Origin: CADEDH01 sp039201605
GTDB lineage: Bacteria; Actinomycetota; Acidimicrobiia; Acidimicrobiales; SZUA-35
Assembly: GCA_039201605.1 (NCBI GenBank)
Contig: JBCCRO010000014.1
Coordinates: forward strand, 62,001 to 126,000
DNA length: 64,000 bases
Reading direction: 5' to 3'
In this document: piece after piece, positions 22,864-30,059 of the stretch
Layout: each line of letters starts with the position of its first letter
Position numbering within the stretch: the stretch's first letter is position 1
Notes under the pieces: generated by a model
Databases searched by the model: none
What the model was told of the DNA's origin: nothing
What the model saw: the letters and a program-made list of their open reading frames with translations, nothing else
Program-made: the position numbers and the translations under genes

Positions 22864-23487
22864 ATGGAGCTCGGCGCCCACTCGACCGCTGCGGTCGCCC
22901 GGGCCTACGGCGACCTGGCCGAGCGCTACATCGAACTGTTCGGCCGGATCGAGGCCATGCAGGCCGACAGCCTGGCCGTGATCGAGCGCCATCTGGGCGG
23001 TCGGGCAGGGCCGGTCCTCGACGTGGGCTGCGGGCCCGGTCACCTCACAGCGCACCTGGTCTCGATCGGTGTCGACGCCGTCGGACTCGATCCGGTGTCG
23101 GCCTTCCTCGCCCACGCCCGCACCGGTGACCCGGCGGTCCGTCTGCTGCAGGGCAGCGCCGAGCGCCTACCGGTGACCGACGGCGCATTCGGTGGGGTGC
23201 TGGCCTGGTTCTCGCTGATCCACCTCACGCCGGCGTCGCTCGGGACCGTCCTGGCCGAGCTGCGGCGAGCGCTGGTCCCCGGCGGGTGTCTGGTCGTCGG
23301 CTTCTTCTGCGGCGAGATCGTCGAGCCCTTCGATCACAAGGTCACCACCGCCTACTACTGGCCGGTCGATGAGCTGTCAGCCCGCCTCCGGGGCGCCGGC
23401 TTCGGAGAGGTCGAGCGTCTGCGCCGCCCCGCCGACCCCGAGCAGGGGGTCCGTGCCAGCGGCGTCCTCGTGGCCGAGGCGGGCTAG
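22864..23487 (+). CDS. Class I SAM-dependent methyltransferase
   Basis: A 207-aa UbiE/type-11-like methyltransferase. Motif I is VLDVGCGPGHLTAHL, the acidic ribose-binding residue is in AVGLDPVSAFL, motif II is in VTDGAFGGVLAWFSLIHL, and post-II is ELRRALVPGGCLVVGFF. It starts MELGAHSTAAVARAYGDLAERY. The substrate is unknown; the fold suggests a small-molecule target. Its stop overlaps the stop of the convergent PPOX gene at CTAG (23484-23487). It is preceded by a palindromic tandem repeat. Confidence 0.88.
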   Translation: MELGAHSTAAVARAYGDLAERYIELFGRIEAMQADSLAVIERHLGGRAGPVLDVGCGPGHLTAHLVSIGVDAVGLDPVSAFLAHARTGDPAVRLLQGSAERLPVTDGAFGGVLAWFSLIHLTPASLGTVLAELRRALVPGGCLVVGFFCGEIVEPFDHKVTTAYYWPVDELSARLRGAGFGEVERLRRPADPEQGVRASGVLVAEAG

Positions 23488-23909
23488 CCGGCGGCGGACC
23501 AGCCGGTGAGGCCGACGATCCCGAAGACGAGGACGTCGGCGAAGGGTCGGTGCCTGTACTGCTCGTACCCGTCGACCAGCCGTGCCGACAACGACTCGAC
23601 CACCGCCGCCGACGGCGCATCGAGCCAGCGAAGTTCGGCCCGCACCCACCACAGCCTCGACCAATCCGCCGGGTCCCAGTGCTCCACCAGCAGGGTCGCC
23701 CGATCGTCGGTTTCGAGGTTCCGCCGCCGCTGCAGGCGGGTCGAGGTCTTGGGCTTGACCACGTCGACCGGCACGGCGAGGTGGTCGTCCTCCCCGAGGG
23801 CGAAGACCACGGGAACGGCGTCGACGCCTCGCCGCTGGTGGAGCGTACACAGGACGCCGTGGTCGGCGGCGGCGAGCCGGGAACGGGAGTCTGCCTCGGT
23901 CAGCTTCAC
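23484..23909 (-). CDS. PPOX-class flavin/F420-binding oxidoreductase
   Basis: A 141-aa split-beta-barrel protein. LAAADHGVLCTLHQRRGVDAVPVVFAL, VKPKTSTRLQRRRNLETDDRATLLVEHWD and LWWVRAELRWLD resemble the Rv0121-type PPOX family of actinobacteria, thought to use F420 or a flavin. The substrate is unknown. It is the last gene of the fab-nudix run on the minus strand, 46 bp after the Nudix gene, and its stop is shared with the convergent methyltransferase. Confidence 0.78.
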   Translation of the reverse strand: MKLTEADSRSRLAAADHGVLCTLHQRRGVDAVPVVFALGEDDHLAVPVDVVKPKTSTRLQRRRNLETDDRATLLVEHWDPADWSRLWWVRAELRWLDAPSAAVVESLSARLVDGYEQYRHRPFADVLVFGIVGLTGWSAAG

Positions 23910-23955
23910 AGCGGGACACTAGCGACCGGCGGCGAGCTCGTCGCCCCTTGCGGTT

Positions 23956-24381
23956 TCAGCCGCCGCCCAGCACCGCCTCGATCGAGCGGCGGTAGCCGAC
24001 GGGCATCGACAGCTCGTCGAGCGCCGCCACCGGCGTCCAGCGGGCGACCCGATGCTCGTCGCTCACCTCGATCGCAGGTGGGCGGCCCCCGACACCGCGG
24101 TCGAGATCGACGCAGCGGTAGGTCACGATCAGTACCGAGCGGTCGGGGAGGACGGGGTGGACCCAGGCGTCGACGATGCCCTCGACGGTCACCGCCAGTC
24201 CGGTCTCCTCCTGCACTTCGCGCTCGACGCACCGCTCGGGGGTCTCCCCGGCCTCCAGGCGGCCGCCGGGTAGTTCCCACTCGTCCCGCTCGTTGAGGAG
24301 CAGGAGTACGAGATCGCCGAAGGCGACGACGCCCTTGACCGAGACCGGCCACCGCCGGTCTCCATCGTGGGTCGCCGCCAC
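23956..24381 (-). CDS. Nudix hydrolase
   Basis: A 141-aa pyrophosphohydrolase with a complete Nudix box, GGRLEAGETPERCVEREVQEETGL, read as G-x5-E-x7-REUxEExGU (first 15 residues GGRLEAGETPERCVE). The protein begins MAATHDGDRRWPVSVKGVVAF. The substrate cannot be read from sequence. It starts at GTG 24379-24381, 24 bp after the fabF stop, in the same orientation, so it is probably the sixth gene of the fatty-acid operon. A CoA or nucleotide substrate would fit but is speculative. Confidence 0.88.
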   Translation of the reverse strand: MAATHDGDRRWPVSVKGVVAFGDLVLLLLNERDEWELPGGRLEAGETPERCVEREVQEETGLAVTVEGIVDAWVHPVLPDRSVLIVTYRCVDLDRGVGGRPPAIEVSDEHRVARWTPVAALDELSMPVGYRRSIEAVLGGG

Positions 24382-24405
24382 CGCCGGCTTCAGGGCCGAG
24401 TGGCT

Positions 24406-25599
24406 CTAGGGCGCCGGGGTGATGACGACGGTGCCGTTGTGGCCGCCGAAACCGAAGCTGTTGGACAGCGCCGGACCGGGCTCCCAGTCGCGGGCCCCGT
24501 CGATCACGAGATCGATCTCGGGCAGCTCCGGATCCCGCTGCTCGAAACCGACCGTCGGCGGCACCGAACGGTGCTGCATGGCCAGGACGACGGCGGCGGC
24601 CTCCAGCGCGCCTGCGGCGCCCAAGGCGTGGCCGGTGACGCCCTTGGTCGAGGTGATCACGGGGCCGGGGGCGCCGAACACCTTGGCCAGCGCCTCGGCC
24701 TCGGCCGCATCGTTGAGCGGGGTCGAGGTGCCGTGGGCGTTGACGTGGGTGATGTCGGCCGCGGTCAGACCGGCGCTGGCAATGGCCAGCTCCATACAGC
24801 GGACCGCACCCGACCCGCCGGGGGAGGGGGCGGTGATGTGGTGGGCGTCGGCCGTGCTGGCCGCACCGGCGATCACCGCCAGCACATCGGCGCCGCGGGC
24901 CTGAGCCATGTCCAGCCGTTCGAGCACGAGCACGGCGGCGCCCTCGCCCATCACGAAGCCGTCGCGCCGCTCGTCGAACGGCATCGACACGCCGCTGCGG
25001 GACAGCGCCGTCATGTTGCCGAAGCCGGCCATGGCCGTCGGGCACTGCGGCGCCTCGCTACCTCCGGCCAACACGACGTCACACTGGCCGTGGCGGATGA
25101 GGTTCATCGCATTGCCGATCGAGTGGGTGCCGGCGGCGCACGCCGTCACCGTCGTCTCGCACGGGCCCTGGAAGCCGTGCCGCATCGACACCGCAGCGGC
25201 GGCGGCGTTGGGCATCATCATCGGCACCAGGAACGGGGACACCCGTCGATCGCCCTTGGTGTGGCGAATGACGATCTGTTCCTCGTTGGTGCCGATGCCC
25301 CCGATGCCGGTGCCGATGAGCACACCGGTCCGGCTGGGGTCGGCCTCGAGCTCGCCCGTTTGGGCCAGCGCCTCGGCGGCCGCGGCCAGGGCGTACTGGG
25401 TGAAGGGGTCGGCCCTGCGGGCCTCCTTCGGGTTGTCGAAGTACGGCTTCGGATCCCAGTCGGTCACCGATCGCCGATCGCCGTCCGCAGGCCGCTCGTG
25501 GAGGCCGGCCCAGAAGGCGTCGGTACCGATGCCACAGGGGGCGACGACGCCGAGGCCGGTTACGGCGACGATGGGCATCGACGCGGACGGCGAGGTCAT
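24406..25599 (-). CDS. fabF: 3-oxoacyl-ACP synthase II
   Basis: Elongating condensing enzyme: malonyl-ACP plus acyl-ACP gives 3-oxoacyl-ACP. The 397-aa thiolase-fold protein has the Cys-His-His triad: Cys in TTVTACAAGTHSIG, His in THVNAHGTSTPLND, and His in KGVTGHALGAAGALE. FGFGGHNGTVVI closes the fold. The ATG overlaps the acpP stop by one base (TGATG), giving tight coupling with its carrier protein. Confidence 0.96.
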   Translation of the reverse strand: MTSPSASMPIVAVTGLGVVAPCGIGTDAFWAGLHERPADGDRRSVTDWDPKPYFDNPKEARRADPFTQYALAAAAEALAQTGELEADPSRTGVLIGTGIGGIGTNEEQIVIRHTKGDRRVSPFLVPMMMPNAAAAAVSMRHGFQGPCETTVTACAAGTHSIGNAMNLIRHGQCDVVLAGGSEAPQCPTAMAGFGNMTALSRSGVSMPFDERRDGFVMGEGAAVLVLERLDMAQARGADVLAVIAGAASTADAHHITAPSPGGSGAVRCMELAIASAGLTAADITHVNAHGTSTPLNDAAEAEALAKVFGAPGPVITSTKGVTGHALGAAGALEAAAVVLAMQHRSVPPTVGFEQRDPELPEIDLVIDGARDWEPGPALSNSFGFGGHNGTVVITPAP

Positions 25600-25841
25600 C
25601 AGGCGTTGACCTTGCCCATCACGAGGTCATAGGCCTGGCCGACGGTCTCGATGCCTTCGAGCTCCTCTTCCTCGACCGACACGTCGAACTCCTCTTCGAG
25701 GGCCATCACGAGCTCGACGAGGTCGAGGCTGTCGGCGTCGAGGTCCTCGGCGAACCGGGCCTCCTTGGTCACCTGGTCTTCGCTCACGGAGAGCACCTCG
25801 ACGGCGCACTTCTGGAACGCGGGGAACTTGTCGTCACTCAC
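25599..25841 (-). CDS. acpP: Acyl carrier protein
   Basis: An 80-aa acidic four-helix carrier. The phosphopantetheine attachment serine is in LDADSLDLVELVMALEEEF. The N-terminal half (KCAVEVLSVSEDQVTKEARF) and ETVGQAYDLV fit the fatty-acid ACP family. It lies between fabG and fabF as in many bacterial fab operons, with a 69-bp gap to fabG, where a separate promoter or processing site could support the higher ACP demand. Confidence 0.96.
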   Translation of the reverse strand: MSDDKFPAFQKCAVEVLSVSEDQVTKEARFAEDLDADSLDLVELVMALEEEFDVSVEEEELEGIETVGQAYDLVMGKVNA

Positions 25842-25910
25842 TTGTCTGGCCTCCTGGAGCCACGGTCGGCCGATGCGGCCGGGTTGATCAATGTAACGGT
25901 CTTGCGGTTG

Positions 25911-26627
25911 TCAGCCCATGCCGAGGCCACCATCGACACCGATGGTGGTGCCGGTGATGTAGCCCGCCGATTCCGAGGCCAGGAAGGCGACGGCGGCGGC
26001 GACCTCGTCGGGTTTGCCAACTCGACCCATGGGGACCAGGTCCGTCATGGCCGAGATCTGCTTGTCGTTGAGGGCGGCGAGCATGTCGGTCTCGATGGGG
26101 CCGGGGGCCACCAGGTTCACCGTGATGCCCCGGGAGGCGTACTCCCGGGCCAGCGACCGGCCGAGGCCGAGCAGGCCCGCCTTGGATGCGGAGTAGTTGG
26201 CCTGTCCGGCCTGACCGAGCGAGCCGACCACCGACGACATGAGGATGAGGCGGCCCCAGCGGGCCTTCATCATCGGCTTCAGCGAGCGCTTGGCCACGCG
26301 GAAGGTTCCGGTGAGGTTGGCGTCGACAACGGTCGAGAAATCGTCGGTACTCATCCGCAGCACGAGGGTGTCGCGGGTGATGCCGGCGTTGGCCACCACG
26401 ATCTCGGCCGGGCCGAGCTCGTCGTCGATCTGGGCGAAGGCGGCCTCGACCGACTCGTCGGAGGTGATGTCGCACTCCACCCACCGGAGGCGGTCGTCGA
26501 GTTGCTCGGGCTTGGAGCGGGAGCCGACGGCCACCCGATGACCGGTGTCGGCCAGGCGCAGGGCGCAGGCCAGCCCGATGCCCCGGCTGCCGCCGGTGAC
26601 GAACGCTGTGCGAGATGTGTCAGCCAT
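25911..26627 (-). CDS. fabG: 3-oxoacyl-ACP reductase
   Basis: NADPH-dependent short-chain dehydrogenase of 238 aa. Cofactor motif TGGSRGIGLACALRLA, NAG in VVANAGITRD, and the catalytic Ser/Tyr/Lys in MSSVVGSLGQAGQANYSASKAG are present. FabG-typical DTLVLRMSTDDFSTVVDANLTG supports the assignment over a generic SDR. The ATG at 26627 overlaps the fabH stop by one base (TAATG). Confidence 0.95.
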   Translation of the reverse strand: MADTSRTAFVTGGSRGIGLACALRLADTGHRVAVGSRSKPEQLDDRLRWVECDITSDESVEAAFAQIDDELGPAEIVVANAGITRDTLVLRMSTDDFSTVVDANLTGTFRVAKRSLKPMMKARWGRLILMSSVVGSLGQAGQANYSASKAGLLGLGRSLAREYASRGITVNLVAPGPIETDMLAALNDKQISAMTDLVPMGRVGKPDEVAAAVAFLASESAGYITGTTIGVDGGLGMG

Positions 26628-27565
26628 TACCCGCCCCAGCGTACGAGGGCACTGGCCCAGGTCATCCCGGCGCCGAACCCGCACAGGAGGACCAGGTCAC
26701 CGGGGTTGACCCGACCTTTGCGGAAGGCGTCGTCGAGGGCGAGGGGGATGGAGGCGGCCGACGTGTTGCCGGTCTTCTCCAGGACCATCGCCGTCTTGTC
26801 CATGTCGAATCCGAGCTTCCTCCACGCCGACTCCACGATGCGGATGTTGGCCTGGTGGGGGATGATCAGATCGATGTCGTCGGCGGTGACGCCGGCCTGC
26901 GCCATCGTGGCCTTGCACGTCTTCTGGATGACGCTGACGGCCTGGCGGAAGACCTCCTTGCCGTCCATCTGGAGGACGTCGCCGTGATCGGCGTAGAGGA
27001 TGTGCACGTAGTTGCCGTTCGAGCCGAGGTCCCAGCCGAGCAGCTGGCCCTGGCCGGTGTCGTCGCGCTCGACCACGGCGGCGCCGGCTCCGTTGCCGAA
27101 CAGGATGCCGGTGCCACGGTCGTGGTAGTCGGTGATGCGGTCGAGGCTCTCGGCCCCGATCACCAGGATCTTGTCCATGCCCTGGAGCAGAAGGCCGTTG
27201 GCCATGATCAGGCTGTACACCCAGCCGGAGCAGGCGGCCTGCAGGTCGAAGGCGCCGCAGTCCAGACCGAGTTCCCGGGCCACGGCCGGTGCGGTGCCGG
27301 GGCAGATGTGGTCGGGGCTGGTGGTGGCGAGGATGACCTGCTCGATCTCGGAGGGATCGACGCCGGCGTCGGACAGGGCCCGCTGGGCCGCCTCGGTGGC
27401 GAGGCCGGAGGTGGAGCCGCCGATGCGGCGCTCGCCGATCCCGGTCCGCTCGCGGATCCACTCGTCGGTGGTGTCCATCCACGCGGTCAGATCGTTGTTG
27501 GTCAGGACCTTGTCGGGGAGGGCGGCCCCGATACCCGAGATCTTGAGGCCCCAGGGAGCGTTCAT
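26627..27565 (-). CDS. fabH: 3-oxoacyl-ACP synthase III
   Basis: Initiates fatty-acid synthesis by condensing an acyl-CoA with malonyl-ACP. It is 312 aa long. The catalytic triad is Cys in DLQAACSGWVYS, His in LIIPHQANIRI, and Asn in EKTGNTSAASIPLAL. The start MNAPWGLKISGIGAALP is typical. The primer preference (acetyl or branched) cannot be read safely. It overlaps fabD by ATGA and fabG by one base. Confidence 0.96.
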   Translation of the reverse strand: MNAPWGLKISGIGAALPDKVLTNNDLTAWMDTTDEWIRERTGIGERRIGGSTSGLATEAAQRALSDAGVDPSEIEQVILATTSPDHICPGTAPAVARELGLDCGAFDLQAACSGWVYSLIMANGLLLQGMDKILVIGAESLDRITDYHDRGTGILFGNGAGAAVVERDDTGQGQLLGWDLGSNGNYVHILYADHGDVLQMDGKEVFRQAVSVIQKTCKATMAQAGVTADDIDLIIPHQANIRIVESAWRKLGFDMDKTAMVLEKTGNTSAASIPLALDDAFRKGRVNPGDLVLLCGFGAGMTWASALVRWGG

Positions 27566-28749
27566 ACCGCACCTACCGTCGATGAGCGCAGCCAGGCGAT
27601 GGGCTGCGAGGTGTTGACCCGCTCGCCGGCGAGGGCGAGGAGGCCTTGGAGGGAACCGGCGAAAGCCGATCGGACTTCGGTCGAGCCGACGGTTCCGATG
27701 ATCTGGCCCCGCTCGATCGAAGCGTCGGCGTCGAGACCTTCGGCCGGCTCGAACACGCCGGTGGCGGGGCTGACGACCAGGCGCTCGACGGCGTAGAGCG
27801 CCTCACCCTCGAGGACCGGGCCGCTCTCCGAGGCTTGCGACAACGACTCGAGGAGCGTGTCGACCTCGGCTGGTGTCGACACCCCTCGGGTGGTGGCGCC
27901 CTTCAGCGTGCGCTTGGCCATGCCGGTGAGCACGGTGCCCGGGCCGAGTTCGAGGAACACGGTGGCGCCGGCGTCGGACAGGGCGTGGAGGGTCTGACGC
28001 CACAGCACCGGGGAGGTGAGCTGGGCGCCGAGAAGCCCGGCCCAACCCTCGCCTCGAGGGTGGGTCGTGGCATCGATGTTGGCGAACACGGGACGGTTCG
28101 GGTTGCGGAGGTCGACGTCGGCCAGCGCCTTGCGCAGGCGGTCGCGGGCGGGCGACATGAACGGGGTGTGGAAGGCACCGCCGACCTTGATCGGCATGAC
28201 CCGCTTGGCCCCCAGCTCCTTGGCCGCCTCGCCTGCGGCGGACAGGGCGTCGGGGTCACCGGCGATGACGACCTGGCCCGGTGCGTTGTAGTTGGCCACC
28301 CAGACGTCGCCGTCGGTGCGGCGGCAGGCCAGCTCGACCTTGTCGTCGTCGAGGCCGAGCACGGCGGCCATCGTGCCCTCGGTGGCGTCGGCCGCCGCCT
28401 GCATGGCGTCACCCCGCTCGGTGACCAGGCGGACGCCGTCGGCGAAGCTGAGCGTGCCCGCCGCGGTGAGCGCCGAATATTCGCCCAGGCTGTGACCGGC
28501 GTGGAAGGCGGGCTCGACACCGGTGCGCTCGACGGCGTCGAGGACGATCATGCTCGTCACATAGGTGGCGAGCTGCGAGTTGCGCGTCTGTCGCAATTCT
28601 TCCGCGTCGGCCTGCAGCAGCAGCTGGGAGACGTCCCGACCGGACGCCTCCGACGCCTCGGCGACCAGCTCCCACGAGGGATGGTCGACCCAGGCTTCGC
28701 CCATCCCCGGGGCCTGGGACCCCTGCCCGGGGAACGTAAACGCAATCAT
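27562..28749 (-). CDS. fabD: Malonyl-CoA:ACP transacylase with C-terminal biotinyl/lipoyl-like domain
   Basis: Transfers malonyl groups from CoA to ACP. The catalytic domain (about residues 1-300) has FTFPGQGSQAPGMG, the active Ser in AGHSLGEYSALTA, and the His region VGGAFHTPFMSPA. The protein is 395 aa, about 85 longer than usual. The extension VVSPATGVFEPAEGLDAD ... IERGQIIGTVGSTEVRSAFAG ... LLALAGERVNTSQPIAWL has the strand and turn pattern of a biotinyl/lipoyl domain but no lysine at the hairpin. ATG 28749 is chosen to begin MIAFTFPGQ; in-frame GTG 28761 and ATG 28767 are alternatives. It is the first gene of the fab operon. Confidence 0.92.
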   Translation of the reverse strand: MIAFTFPGQGSQAPGMGEAWVDHPSWELVAEASEASGRDVSQLLLQADAEELRQTRNSQLATYVTSMIVLDAVERTGVEPAFHAGHSLGEYSALTAAGTLSFADGVRLVTERGDAMQAAADATEGTMAAVLGLDDDKVELACRRTDGDVWVANYNAPGQVVIAGDPDALSAAGEAAKELGAKRVMPIKVGGAFHTPFMSPARDRLRKALADVDLRNPNRPVFANIDATTHPRGEGWAGLLGAQLTSPVLWRQTLHALSDAGATVFLELGPGTVLTGMAKRTLKGATTRGVSTPAEVDTLLESLSQASESGPVLEGEALYAVERLVVSPATGVFEPAEGLDADASIERGQIIGTVGSTEVRSAFAGSLQGLLALAGERVNTSQPIAWLRSSTVGAV

Positions 28750-28902
28750 CACCGAAGTCACGATCATCAGACCAGGGGGCGGGGGAGAAGGTTTCATGAT
28801 TTGTCGGTGGAATCCGTCACGAATTCGCGCCGTCGGCCGACAAGCTCGGCCGTTGATGGTCCCGCTGGCCCGGTCATGCAGCAGCTACGCTGGTAGGCCC
28901 TC

Positions 28903-28985
<83 letters not shown>

Positions 28986-29097
28986 CCCAAGCATTCCCAA
29001 CGAGATCGGCGGGCGTCTCGACTACACCGGTTTCCGGTCGATACGAGAGGATCTCCGCAGATCGAGCAGATAACGCCGAACGAGTCTGAGTCGAGCC

Positions 29098-29391
29098 ATG
29101 TCGCGTGCAACCATCGAACGGAAACTGAAGACGCTCTCCGAGGAGCTGGTCGCCCTGCGGAGTGAGCTCCGGGTCATCGACGAGCAGTTGCAGCACTTCA
29201 TCGATGAGGCCGATGATGCTCGACTGCGGTCGATGGTGTCGGAGACGCCGCTGGCGGCACAGGAGCATCGTGAGGCCACCAAGACGGTACGGGGAATGCA
29301 GCGCGATCGGGAGGTCAAGGTGAAGCGGATGGCCAAGTTGGAGGCGAAGCAGGATTCCCTGCTCGACGATCTCGGCAGGGTGACGTCGTGA
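29098..29391 (+). CDS. Small coiled-coil protein upstream of ANTAR regulator
   Basis: A 97-aa, almost fully helical, highly charged protein: MSRATIERKLKTLSEELVAL, VIDEQLQHFIDEADDARLR, and a basic C-terminal helix DREVKVKRMAKLEAKQDSLL. Heptads suggest a coiled-coil dimer. There is no membrane segment or enzyme motif. It overlaps the ANTAR regulator gene by 4 bp (GTGA), so the two are translationally coupled and may interact. The function is unknown. Confidence 0.75.
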   Translation: MSRATIERKLKTLSEELVALRSELRVIDEQLQHFIDEADDARLRSMVSETPLAAQEHREATKTVRGMQRDREVKVKRMAKLEAKQDSLLDDLGRVTS

Positions 29392-29987
29392 GCGTGCCCA
29401 AGGTGGTGGTGGCCGAGGACGAGGCGCTGATCCGTCTCGATCTGGTCGAGAGCCTGCGGGATTCGGGCTACGACGTGGTCGGCGAGGCCGCTGACGGAGC
29501 CGAGGCGGTCGCCCTGGTCCGCGAGACCGGGGCCGACGTCGCCGTGCTCGACGTGAAGATGCCGGGGGTCGACGGCTTGACCGCGGCCCGCGAGATCATG
29601 ACCGACCGGATGGCGGCCGTGGTGATCCTCACCGCCTTCTCCCAGCGAGATCTGGTCGAGCAGGCCCGCGACGTCGGTGCCATGGCGTACCTGGTCAAGC
29701 CGTTCAAGTCCGAGGAGCTGGTCCCGGCCATCGAGCTGGCGGTGGCCCGCTTCCGGGAGTTCGACGTGATCGCCTCGGAGGCGGAGTCGCTGTCGGACCG
29801 CCTGGAGACCCGCAAGCTCCTCGACCGGGCCAAGGGCAAGTTGCAGGACGCCTACGGCATGTCCGAGCAGGACGCTTTCCGCTTCATCCAGCAGACGGCG
29901 ATGTCGCAGCGGACGTCGATGAAGAAGATCGCCACCGCGGTGATGGAGGACGGTCTCAAGCCCGATGGGGTGGGCGGCGCCGCCTGA
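29388..29987 (+). CDS. pdtaR: Response regulator with ANTAR RNA-binding domain (PdtaR type)
   Basis: A 199-aa protein. The receiver domain starts VVVAEDEALIRLDLVESL, with phospho-acceptor Asp in VAVLDVKMPGVDG, Thr in VILTAFSQRD and Lys in YLVKPFKSEEL. The C-terminal ANTAR domain (about residues 130-190) has ETRKLLDRAKGKLQDAYGMSEQDAFRFIQQTAMSQR. ANTAR proteins bind paired RNA hexaloop hairpins and prevent termination. The domain order matches mycobacterial PdtaR (Rv1626). No PdtaS-type kinase is adjacent. It is followed by polA. Confidence 0.92.
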   Translation: MSVPKVVVAEDEALIRLDLVESLRDSGYDVVGEAADGAEAVALVRETGADVAVLDVKMPGVDGLTAAREIMTDRMAAVVILTAFSQRDLVEQARDVGAMAYLVKPFKSEELVPAIELAVARFREFDVIASEAESLSDRLETRKLLDRAKGKLQDAYGMSEQDAFRFIQQTAMSQRTSMKKIATAVMEDGLKPDGVGGAA

Positions 29988-30045
29988 GGCGGCATCGACC
30001 GGCGCCGACGGCCTCGCCGTCGCTCGGAACGTCGTCGGCGACATC

Positions 30046-30051
30046 TAGGCT
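30046..30051 (+). promoter_or_regulatory. -10 box TAGGCT of leaderless polA
   Basis: TAGGCT ends 8 nt before the polA ATG at 30060, with no Shine-Dalgarno sequence. Confidence 0.6.
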
Positions 30052-30059
30052 CGTCCACG

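Noticed and set aside
27562..27820. Biotin attachment site at the FabD C-terminus
   Set aside because: The hairpin has no lysine where the biotin or lipoyl lysine would be, so modification is unlikely; only the fold likeness is retained.
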